Of a stretch of DNA of 64,000 nt, positions 55,160 through 64,000 are shown piece after piece. The DNA is from Streptomyces mangrovisoli (lineage in GTDB: Bacteria > Actinomycetota > Actinomycetes > Streptomycetales > Streptomycetaceae): positions 1 to 64,000 of the forward strand of contig NZ_LAVA02000044.1 of NCBI RefSeq assembly GCF_000974985.2, written 5' to 3'. Made by a program: the position numbers and the translations under genes. The notes beneath the pieces were generated by a model. That model was not told the DNA's origin and made no database searches. It saw only the letters and a program-made list of their open reading frames with translations. The first letter of the stretch is position 1; every line of letters starts with the position of its first letter.

Positions 55160-56428
55160 TCAGGCGCCCGTGACCTCGACCGCGGCCAGGTTCTTCTTGC
55201 CGCGGCGCAGCACCAGCCAGCGCCCGTGCAGCAGGTCCGAGACGGCCGGGACGGCGTCCTCGGCGGTGACCTTCTCGTTGTTCACGTAGGCACCGCCCTC
55301 CTTCACGGTCCGGCGGGCGGCGGACTTGCTGGCGACCAGGCCGACCTCGGCGAACAGGTCGACCACCGGGCCGAGCTCGGCCACCTTGACGTGCGGCACC
55401 TCGGAGAGCGCCGCGGCCAGCGTCCGCTCGTCCAGACCGGCCAGCTCGCCCTGGCCGAACAGCGCCTTCGACGCCTCGATCACGGCGGCCGTCTGGTCGG
55501 CGCCGTGCACCAGCGTCGTCAGCTCCTCGGCCAGTGCCCGCTGCGCGGCCCGCGCCTGCGGCCGCTCCTCGGTCTGCCGCTCCAGCTCCGCCAGCTCCTC
55601 GGGGGAGCGGAAGGACAGGATGCGCATGTAGGTCGAGACGTCCCGGTCGTCCACGTTCAGCCAGAACTGGTAGAACGCGTACGGCGTCGTCATCTCCGGG
55701 TCGAGCCAGACGGCGCCGCCCTCGGTCTTGCCGAACTTGGTGCCGTCCGCCTTGACCATCAGCGGGGTCGCCAGCGCGTGCACCTGGGCCTCGGGCTCCA
55801 GGCGGTGGATCAGGTCCAGGCCCGCGGTGAGGTTGCCCCACTGGTCGCTGCCGCCCTGCTGGAGCGTGCAGCCGTGACGGCGGTACAGCTCCAGGAAGTC
55901 CATGCCCTGGAGCAGCTGGTAGCTGAACTCCGTGTAGCTGATGCCCTCGGAGGACTCCAGACGCCGGGCGACCGAGTCCTTCGTAAGCATCTTGTTGACG
56001 CGGAAGTGCTTGCCGATGTCCCGCAGGAACTCGATGGCCGACAGACCGGCCGTCCAGTCCAGGTTGTTCACCATGACCGCGGCGTTCTCGCCCTCGAAGG
56101 ACAGGAACGGCTCGATCTGCGAACGCAGCCGGCCGACCCAGTTCGCGACCGTCTCCGGGTCGTTCAGCGTGCGCTCGGCCGTCGGGCGCGGGTCACCGAT
56201 CTGGCCGGTGGCGCCGCCCACCAGGGCGAGCGGCCGCAGCCCCGCCTGCTGGAGCCGGCGCATGGTCAGCACCTGCACCAGGTGACCGACGTGCAGGCTG
56301 GCCGCGGTCGGGTCGAAGCCGCAATAGAACGTGACGGGACCGTCCGCGAGCGCCTTGCGCAAAGCATCTTCGTCCGTGGACAGGGCGAACAGGCCCCGCC
56401 ACTTCAGCTCGTCGACGATGTCCGTCAC
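55160..56428 (-). CDS. tyrS: Tyrosyl-tRNA synthetase
   Basis: TyrS, 422 residues. The class I motifs are HVGH (residues 46-49, HIGH) and KFGKT near residue 230 (KMSKS). The tyrosine-binding region FDPTAASLHVGH and LLQGMDFLELYRRHGCTLQQGGSDQWGN is intact, and an S4-like RNA-binding domain ends the protein (SKSAARRTVKEGGAYVNNEK). GTG 56428 has AAGGAGA upstream. Only 66 bases separate it from pmbA upstream, with a terminator-like hairpin in between, so it probably has its own promoter. No T-box is visible. Confidence 0.96.
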   Translation of the reverse strand: MTDIVDELKWRGLFALSTDEDALRKALADGPVTFYCGFDPTAASLHVGHLVQVLTMRRLQQAGLRPLALVGGATGQIGDPRPTAERTLNDPETVANWVGRLRSQIEPFLSFEGENAAVMVNNLDWTAGLSAIEFLRDIGKHFRVNKMLTKDSVARRLESSEGISYTEFSYQLLQGMDFLELYRRHGCTLQQGGSDQWGNLTAGLDLIHRLEPEAQVHALATPLMVKADGTKFGKTEGGAVWLDPEMTTPYAFYQFWLNVDDRDVSTYMRILSFRSPEELAELERQTEERPQARAAQRALAEELTTLVHGADQTAAVIEASKALFGQGELAGLDERTLAAALSEVPHVKVAELGPVVDLFAEVGLVASKSAARRTVKEGGAYVNNEKVTAEDAVPAVSDLLHGRWLVLRRGKKNLAAVEVTGA

Positions 56429-56457
56429 GTCTCTCGCGTCTCCTTGATGATCTTCGG

Positions 56458-56480
56458 GCGGCCGGGTGACAGCCGGCCGC
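56458..56480 (-). terminator. Hairpin between pmbA and tyrS
   Basis: 8-bp perfect stem GCGGCCGG/CCGGCCGC with a 7-base loop, 15 bases after the pmbA-like stop. Confidence 0.6.
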
Positions 56481-56494
56481 GAACGCCTACGAGG

Positions 56495-57894
56495 TTATAC
56501 GCCCTGGCTGACAGAGCTCATATTGAAGTCCGGCACCCTCAGGGCGGGCATCGCAGCCCTAGTGAACCAGTCGCTCCACTCGCGCGGCAGCGTCTTTTCC
56601 GTGCGCCCGGCCTCGGCGGCCCGGCCCAGCAGGTCGACCGGCGACTCGTTGAAGCGGAAGTTGTTCACCTCGCCGACGACCTCGCCGTTCTCCACCAGAT
56701 AGACGCCGTCCCGGGTCAGTCCGGTCAGCAGCAGCGTCGCCGGGTCCACCTCGCGGATGTACCACAGGCAGGTCAGCAGCAGCCCGCGCCCGGTGCCCGC
56801 GACCATCTCGTCCAGGGAGCGGTCCGCGCCCCCGTCCAGGATCAGGTTCCCGATCGCGGGCGCCACCGGCAGCCCGGTCAGACCGGCGCTGTGCCGCGTC
56901 GTCGTCAGGTGCTTCAGCTCGCCGCCGCCGACCCACTCGGTGGCCCGCACCGGCAGCCCGTTGTCGAACACCGACTCGTCGCCGCCCGAGGAGTGCGCCA
57001 CCACGAAGGGCGCGGACTCCAGGCCCGGCTCGTTCGGGTCGCTGCGCAGGCTCAGCGGCAGATCGGTCAGCCGGTCGCCGATCCGGGTGCCGCCGCCCGG
57101 CCGGGAGAACACCGTGCGGCCCTCCGCCGCGTCCCGGCCGGACGCCGACCACAGCTGGTAGATCAGCAGATCCGCGACCGCCGTCGGCGGCAGCAGCGTC
57201 TCGTACCGCCCGGCCGGCAGCGCCACCCGGCGCTCGGCCCAGCCGAGCCGCACGGCGAGCTCGGCGTCCATCGCCAGCGGGTCCACGTCCTTGAAGTCCC
57301 GCGTGGAGCGGCCCGCCCACGCCGAGCGCGCGCGGTCCGGGGACTTCGCGTTCACCTCCAGCGTGCCGGTGGGCTGGTCGTGCCGCAGCCTGAGCCCCGC
57401 CGACGTGCCCAGGTACGTCGACACCAGCTCGTGGTTGGCGAAGCCGTACAACTCCCGGCCGCCCGCCCGCGCGCGGGCGAAGGACTCGCCCAGCGCCGGC
57501 GCGAAGTCGGTGAAGACCGCCGACGACGTCTCCGCGGGCGCGTCCGTGAAGTCGGGGGAGTGCGGGGTGCCGGTGACCAGCGGCTGCGCGTCCTCGGCGG
57601 GATGTGCGCCCCGCGCGGCGGCCTCGGCGGCCCGCACCAGCGGCTCCAGCTCGTCCGCGGTGACGGCGGACCGCGACACCACCCCCGAGGCGGTGCCCTC
57701 CTTGCCGTCGACGGTGGCGATGACGGTGAGCGTGCGCCCGCGGGTCACGCCGTTGGTGGTGAGCGCGTTGCCCGCCCAGCGCAGATTCGCGGTGGAGTGC
57801 TCGTCGGCGATCACGACGCATCCGTCCGCGCGGGACAGCGCCAGCGCCCGCTCGACGACCTCGTGCGGCTTGTGCGCCTTCTTCGGACCCGCGC

Positions 57895-57898
<4 letters not shown>
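56495..57898 (-). CDS. pmbA: PmbA/TldE-like subunit of the TldD/E protease
   Basis: 467 residues, the non-catalytic partner in the heterodimeric TldD/TldE metallopeptidase. N-terminal domain with ADEHSTANLRWAGNALTTNG; the second half shows the same fold as TldD but the zinc motif HExxxH is absent. The C-terminal GDEVNNFRFNESPVDLLGRA-like segment (read here as EVVGEVNNFRFNESP) is conserved. The ATG overlaps the tldD stop (ATGA), so the two subunits are coupled. The pair trims or matures peptides, for example ribosomal peptides; the target here is unknown. Confidence 0.9.
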
Positions 57899-59442
<1,544 letters not shown>

Positions 59443-59663
59443 GGGCGGCCTTCCCTTCGGTCATGGCGCGATTCGGGTGAGTGAACCATGTCGTCGAACG
59501 CTGTGGCGTGGCTATTCGGCCGTGGCGGCAACGACGAGATCCTGGCCGGGAGTCGTGGGGCCGAAGACCGGCGCGAGGCGCTGTCGGCCGGTTAGGCTCG
59601 ACGGGCGATCACGCCGGACGAGCCGTTGTGGTCTTCGTGTTCCGGGAGAGGCGGTACCACCCC

Positions 59664-62600
59664 ATGAGCAGCGCAGGCGGGGCGTCCCAGGCGCCGGACC
59701 CCCGACTCGTACGCCTGGCTGGGCAGTCCCGCAACTTCGGGTTCCTGCTGCCGCACCTTCCCCTGCTCGTCGCGTACGGAACCGCGGCCGAGAGCCATGT
59801 CTTCAGCGATCCGAACACCTCGCTGATCAAGTCCCGCCAGTTCGGCGAGGCCATGGCCGCCGACCTGGTCAACCGGGGCCGGGTCCGGCTGGAGGGCGGT
59901 ACTCAGTTCGACCGGCTGCGGGCACTGGACCGGGAGGGATACCTCCACGGCGACGTGGGCGCAGCCTTCCACGAGGTGCGCACGCTCGGCAACGACGCGA
60001 ACCACTCGGGGCTCGACAGCGCCGACGACGCCTTCCGAGCGCTGCGCACCTGCTTCCGTCTCGGGGTCTGGTACCACCGGCTGCTCACGGGCTCGCGCCA
60101 GCAGTTGCCGTTCGTGCCGCCCAGCCCCGACCGCACCCCCGCCGCCGAGAACAAACGCCTGCTTCGGGACGTCGCCCAGGCCCGCAAGGATCTCGAAGAG
60201 GCCCGCCTCAGCTACCACGACCAGGCGTCCCAGGCCCAGGCCGAGCAGGCGGCCCGGAGCGCCGTCGAGCGCGAGCTCGCCCAGGCGCAGGCCGAGCGCG
60301 AGCAGCTGGCCCGTGCGGTCGCGGCGATGCAGGACCGGCTCAAGGAGTACCAGGCCGCCGCCGACACCACGCGCATCAGCCGCAGGCGGGCCGATATCAC
60401 CGACCGGGCTGCCGCGTCGGCGGCCGTCGCGGAGCGCGCCCGCCTCCTCGACAACGCGGAGCAGGCATCCCGCGAACCCCTCACCGAGGTACAGGTCCGC
60501 AAGCGGCTCGACGCGATGCTAGCGGCGGCCGGCTGGGACGTCCAAGACGGCGGCGCGGATCTCAACCTTCATGTCCAGGGCGACCGGAGGGGCAACGGCG
60601 TCGCCGTCCGCGAGGTCACCACCGCCAGAGGCCGCGCCGACTACGCCCTCTACGTCGACCGCAAGCTCGTCGGCGTCATCGAGGCCAAGCGCGAGGGCGC
60701 CGACCTGTCGGCCGCCGAGGCCCAGGCCGACGGTTACGCCGACCACCTCACCGACGCCCAGCAGCGCCTCAGTGCCTGGCGTACGCCGCTGCCGTTCCGG
60801 TACGTGAGCGACGGCGGCGAGACCCGCTTCCGGTCCGTCCTCGACCCGGACTCCCGCACCCGCCGGATTTTCTCCTTCCACCAGCCGCGCACCCTCGCCC
60901 GCTGGGTCCGCCAGGCCGAGGAGGACGAGCAGGCCCCCAGCTACCGGGCCCGCTTGCGGTTGCGCATGCCCGACCTCGACGAACGCCCGCTGCGCCCGGC
61001 ACAGATCAAGGCGGTACGCGGCGTGGAGGACTCGGTGGCACACGGCAAGGGCCAGCAGGGGATGGGCCAGTCCCGTTCCCTTGTCCAGATGGCCACCGGC
61101 GCGGGCAAGACGTTCACGGCGGTGACGTTCTCGTACCGGATGCTCAAGCACGCGCGCGCCGAACGTGTCCTGTTCCTGGTCGACCGCAACAACCTCGGTG
61201 TGCAGGCGTTCGCCGAGTTCGAGAACTTCAAGACCCCTGACACCGACCGCAAGTTCGCCGACCTCTACAACGTCCAGCGCCTCGGCGCGGAGGGCATGTT
61301 CGCCTCCTCCAAGGTCGTCATCTCCACTGTCCAGCGCCTCTACATGGAACTCACGGGAGCGAGTCTGCCGGGCACCGAACACGGTGACGGCGAGATCGAC
61401 TACGACGTCGACGTGCCGGGCGGCATCGAGGTCGGCTACAACGCCGACATCCCCCCGGAAGCCTTTGACCTGATCGTCGTCGACGAGTGCCACCGCTCCA
61501 TCTACGGCAAGTGGCGTTCCGTCCTCGAGTACTTCGACGCCCCCGTCGTCGGCCTCACCGCCACGCCCGTCGCCCAGACCTTCGGCTACTTCAACGGCAA
61601 CCTGGTCAGCGAGTACTCGTACCCGCAGGCGGTCGCCGACCGCGTCAACGTCGACTTCTCCGTCTACGAGATCGAGACACGCATAACGGCCGAGGGCGGT
61701 GTCATCGCGCACGGCACGATTCCGGTCCGTGACCGCCGCACCCGCCGCCAGCGCTACGAGGACATCGACGAGGACATCGAGTACGGCGCCAGGCAGGTCG
61801 GTGTCGGAGTCATCAGCAAGGACCAGTTGCGTACGGTCGTCCAGACCTTCCGCGACCGCCTGTTCACGGAGATCTTTCCCGAGCGCGCCCGACACGACCC
61901 GGAAACGGGCGTGCTGCGCTGGGACGAGATGTACGTGCCCAAGACGCTGGTCTTCGCCAAGAACGACAACCATGCGGAGGAGATCGTCGAGGTCGTCCGC
62001 GACGTCTTCGGCAAGGGCAACGACTTCTGCGTGAAGATCACCAGCGCGGCCCGCAACGCCGCCGAGCGCCTCGCCGCCTTCCGCAACCTCCCGGAGCTGC
62101 GTATCGCGGTCACCGTCGACATGATCGCCACGGGCACGGACGTGAAGCCGCTGGAATGCCTGCTGTTCCTGAGGGACGTCAAGAGCTGGGCGTACTTCGA
62201 GCAGATGAAGGGCCGGGGCGCCCGCACCCTCTCCCTGACGGACTTCGAGAAGGTCACCCCCGGTGTCGGCCCCAAGACCCGCTTCGTGATCGTCGACGCG
62301 GTCGGCGTGACAAAAAAGCCGAAGATCGACGCCGCACCGCTGGAACGCCACACGGAGAAGCAGATCAGCCTAGAGAAGCTGCTCCGCAAGACCGCTGCGA
62401 ACACCATCGAGGAGGAAGAGGTCTCCACCCTCGCGGCCCGCCTCGCCAAGCTCGACATCCAGATGACGGACGAGGAGCGCGCCGAGATCCAGCGCCTGAG
62501 CGGCGGACTGGAACTGACGAAGATCGTTCACGGGATGGTCGAGGCCGTCTCGGCGGACCGGCAGCTGGACGTGCGGGAGGCCGCTGAGCGTGCGGGCCGG

Positions 62601-63344
62601 GACCCCGAACGCGCGGTACGCGACCTCATCGAGAAGGCCGTCCGCCCCCTCGCCGCCGCACCGCCGCTGCGCGCCCGCTTGCTGGAGATGCGACGCGCGA
62701 AGGACATCCTGTACGACGAGAACGGCACCGACGAACTGGTCCGAGCGGGGGCCGCCGCCGACGAGGACACGGCGACGCAGACGGTCCGCGACTGGCGCCG
62801 GTACATCGCGGACAACCGTGACGAGATCGCGGCGATGTCCATCGCGTTCAGCGCCGGCTCCGACGTGCCGCCGGGTGTCGCCATGGACAGGCTCAAAGAC
62901 GTGGCCCGCAGCATCGCCCGCCCGCCGCGCGCCTGGACTCCGGACAGGCTGTGGAAGGCGTACGAGAAGATCGGCGAAGCAGTGATCGACGGGGCCCGGC
63001 GCAGGCACGCGGATTCCGATCTGCTGGCCCTGCTCCGGTACGAACTCGCGGGCGGCGCCGCACAGGGCGTTCCGGCACCGCGCCCGTACGAAGAGCTCGT
63101 ACGCGAGCGCTACGAGGCGTGGCTCACCCGCCAGGAACAGGCGGGCGCGCGTTTCACTGAACGCCAGCGCTGGTGGCTCGACCGCATCGCCCTCGCGACG
63201 GCCGAGCAGGTACGCTTCGACACTGCCGACCTCGACTACGCTCCTTTCACCTCGCGCAACGGCACGGACGGGTTCATCGCCGAATTCGGGGGGAAGCGGG
63301 CGGAACACATCATCATTGACCTGGACAAGGAGCTGAGCGCGTGA
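59664..63344 (+). CDS. hsdR: Type I restriction enzyme R subunit (EcoEI-like)
   Basis: 1226 residues. The N-terminal part (about 1-130, with VRTLGNDANHSG) resembles DUF4145. A coiled-coil stretch (about 165-225, RKDLEEARLSYHDQASQAQ onward) follows. A PD-(D/E)xK nuclease core has Asp326 in ARGRADYAL and Glu340-x-Lys342 in GVIEAKREG. The DEAD-like helicase has Walker A MATGAGKTFTA (476-486) and DECH (607-610), with VTVDMIATGTDVKPLE and QMKGRGART for the second RecA domain. An EcoEI-type C-terminal domain closes it. ATG 59664 is chosen over upstream open sequence that lacks homology. It overlaps hsdS by GTGA. Confidence 0.93.
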   Translation: MSSAGGASQAPDPRLVRLAGQSRNFGFLLPHLPLLVAYGTAAESHVFSDPNTSLIKSRQFGEAMAADLVNRGRVRLEGGTQFDRLRALDREGYLHGDVGAAFHEVRTLGNDANHSGLDSADDAFRALRTCFRLGVWYHRLLTGSRQQLPFVPPSPDRTPAAENKRLLRDVAQARKDLEEARLSYHDQASQAQAEQAARSAVERELAQAQAEREQLARAVAAMQDRLKEYQAAADTTRISRRRADITDRAAASAAVAERARLLDNAEQASREPLTEVQVRKRLDAMLAAAGWDVQDGGADLNLHVQGDRRGNGVAVREVTTARGRADYALYVDRKLVGVIEAKREGADLSAAEAQADGYADHLTDAQQRLSAWRTPLPFRYVSDGGETRFRSVLDPDSRTRRIFSFHQPRTLARWVRQAEEDEQAPSYRARLRLRMPDLDERPLRPAQIKAVRGVEDSVAHGKGQQGMGQSRSLVQMATGAGKTFTAVTFSYRMLKHARAERVLFLVDRNNLGVQAFAEFENFKTPDTDRKFADLYNVQRLGAEGMFASSKVVISTVQRLYMELTGASLPGTEHGDGEIDYDVDVPGGIEVGYNADIPPEAFDLIVVDECHRSIYGKWRSVLEYFDAPVVGLTATPVAQTFGYFNGNLVSEYSYPQAVADRVNVDFSVYEIETRITAEGGVIAHGTIPVRDRRTRRQRYEDIDEDIEYGARQVGVGVISKDQLRTVVQTFRDRLFTEIFPERARHDPETGVLRWDEMYVPKTLVFAKNDNHAEEIVEVVRDVFGKGNDFCVKITSAARNAAERLAAFRNLPELRIAVTVDMIATGTDVKPLECLLFLRDVKSWAYFEQMKGRGARTLSLTDFEKVTPGVGPKTRFVIVDAVGVTKKPKIDAAPLERHTEKQISLEKLLRKTAANTIEEEEVSTLAARLAKLDIQMTDEERAEIQRLSGGLELTKIVHGMVEAVSADRQLDVREAAERAGRDPERAVRDLIEKAVRPLAAAPPLRARLLEMRRAKDILYDENGTDELVRAGAAADEDTATQTVRDWRRYIADNRDEIAAMSIAFSAGSDVPPGVAMDRLKDVARSIARPPRAWTPDRLWKAYEKIGEAVIDGARRRHADSDLLALLRYELAGGAAQGVPAPRPYEELVRERYEAWLTRQEQAGARFTERQRWWLDRIALATAEQVRFDTADLDYAPFTSRNGTDGFIAEFGGKRAEHIIIDLDKELSA

Positions 63345-64000
63345 CGACCGACTCGGGTGTGGGGCCGAGAGGTTCGGAGGCCGAGGGTGACGTCATGAGG
63401 GAGCTGCCTGCCGGGTGGGTTCGGGCGACGCTCGGGGAGTTGGGCGTTGAGGTTCAACCTGGATTTGCGAGCGGTAAGCACAACCGTGACGGTGAGGGAA
63501 TTCTTCATCTCCGTCCGATGAACATCACCCGTAACGGAATGCTGGACACGCTGGATGCGCGTTACGTTGTTGATGACTCCGACCGGCGCGTCGTGCTGGG
63601 TGACGTTCTGTTCAACAACACCAACAGTCCGGCGCTTGTGGGGAAGACGGCGTGGGTTGACTCTGCCAAGCCAGTCGCTTATTCCAATCACATGACGCGA
63701 CTGCGGGGCCCGGAAGGGCTTGAAGGCAGGTTCCTCGCTGCGCAGCTGCACCATATGTGGGCGACAGGATATTTCAAGTCGATTCTGAATAATCATGTAA
63801 ATCAGGCAAGCGTTTCCCGTAAAGCGCTCCTGGATACAGTGGTCGTTATCCCGCCCCTTGCCGAACAGCATCGCATCGTTGCCAGACTGAGTGATCAGCT
63901 GGCGAATATCGAAGCAGGAGAGGCGGCGGTCGTGGCCGCCATTACCGCCTCCGATGTCCTAAGAAATCAGATCACAGGCGATGGTGCATGCGGAGGGCTT
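63341..64000 (+). CDS. hsdS: Type I restriction specificity subunit, 5' part (runs off the window)
   Basis: GTG at 63341 overlaps the hsdR stop, and 220 codons remain open to the window edge. The encoded start is a target-recognition domain: ELPAGWVRATLGELG, then ILHLRPMNIT, FNNTNSPALVGKTAWV, and the conserved helix VSRKALLDTVVVIPPLAEQHRIVARL. These are hallmark HsdS elements. Codons such as AAT AAT CAT GTA AAT (63788-63802) are unlike neighbouring GC-rich genes, suggesting acquisition. The second recognition domain and hsdM would lie beyond the window. Confidence 0.88.
   Translation, partial: MTTDSGVGPRGSEAEGDVMRELPAGWVRATLGELGVEVQPGFASGKHNRDGEGILHLRPMNITRNGMLDTLDARYVVDDSDRRVVLGDVLFNNTNSPALVGKTAWVDSAKPVAYSNHMTRLRGPEGLEGRFLAAQLHHMWATGYFKSILNNHVNQASVSRKALLDTVVVIPPLAEQHRIVARLSDQLANIEAGEAAVVAAITASDVLRNQITGDGACGGL

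Noticed and set aside
56429..56494. A T-box or other riboswitch before tyrS.
   Set aside because: Only 66 bases separate it from pmbA and they hold a terminator hairpin and ribosome site, with no T-box motif.
63236..63871. Minus-strand open frame across the hsdR/hsdS junction.
   Set aside because: It is antisense to the clear HsdR C-terminus and HsdS N-terminus and shows no domain.
63341..64000. hsdS considered truncated or broken.
   Set aside because: The frame is open and homologous right up to the window edge; the missing second half is simply outside the window.

Overview
The window is about 64 kb of very GC-rich chromosome from a streptomycete. The evidence is the strong G/C bias at third codon positions, frequent GTG starts, many ATGA/GTGA translational overlaps, an LAETG sortase substrate, and homologues of Streptomyces-specific proteins such as Gbn. 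As I recall the Streptomyces coelicolor A3(2) map, the gene order from the LAETG protein (SCO1860-like) through the cobalamin cluster, pit, the ABC-F ATPase and gbn (SCO1839-like) to tyrS follows that chromosome in reverse. Most of the window is therefore conserved core, with accessory DNA at the right end. No rRNA, tRNA, CRISPR array, insertion sequence or prophage gene was found.

Layout. 1-6.3 kb: a class V aminotransferase, a polar amino-acid ABC importer (binding lipoprotein, permease, ATPase), an amidohydrolase and the LAETG surface protein. 6.5-24.8 kb: cobalamin biosynthesis in two minus-strand operons. The right one (cbiB-cobQ-cobN-chelatase-cobO-cobB-cobI) lies behind a cobalamin riboswitch. 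The left one (cobM-cobL-cbiG/cobJ-cobH-cbiX-cobC) has no visible riboswitch. A ZIP-type metal transporter sits between them. 25-27 kb: a low-affinity phosphate transporter with a PHO box and a small membrane partner. 27-34 kb: a class II aldolase-like protein with a Crp-like site, an alpha/beta hydrolase, a large alanine-rich protein, a VOC protein, an ABC-F ATPase preceded by a seven-residue leader ORF, and the nucleoid protein Gbn. 34-38.3 kb: enoyl-CoA hydratase and an Asp23/Gls24-AmaP membrane-associated cluster.

38-59 kb: an SDR without its usual catalytic residues, a GH15 glucosidase, SURF1, a four-zinc-knuckle-like protein, a DEDDh exonuclease with a BRCT-like tail, a VIT1/CCC1 transporter with a pentapeptide-repeat N-terminus, alcohol dehydrogenase, a CopD-like protein, a CaiB/BaiF CoA-transferase, a secreted subtilase, a DUF485-acetate symporter pair, moaA, small membrane proteins, tyrS, and the TldD/PmbA protease pair. 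59.6-64 kb: a type I restriction locus (hsdR, then hsdS running off the window). The visible hsdS is AT-richer at wobble positions than its neighbours, which suggests transferred DNA.

The best second-look items are the leader peptide before the ABC-F gene, the cluster of GATC motifs between the ABC-F gene and gbn, a dispersed Streptomyces repeat that forms an in-frame linker in cobB, the 8 x 15-bp coding repeat in the VIT1 homologue, the six-gene Asp23-type cluster, and a recurrent GCGCAGTTCCCCGCG hairpin family at gene ends. All functional calls rest on reading motifs and family knowledge; no database search was run.
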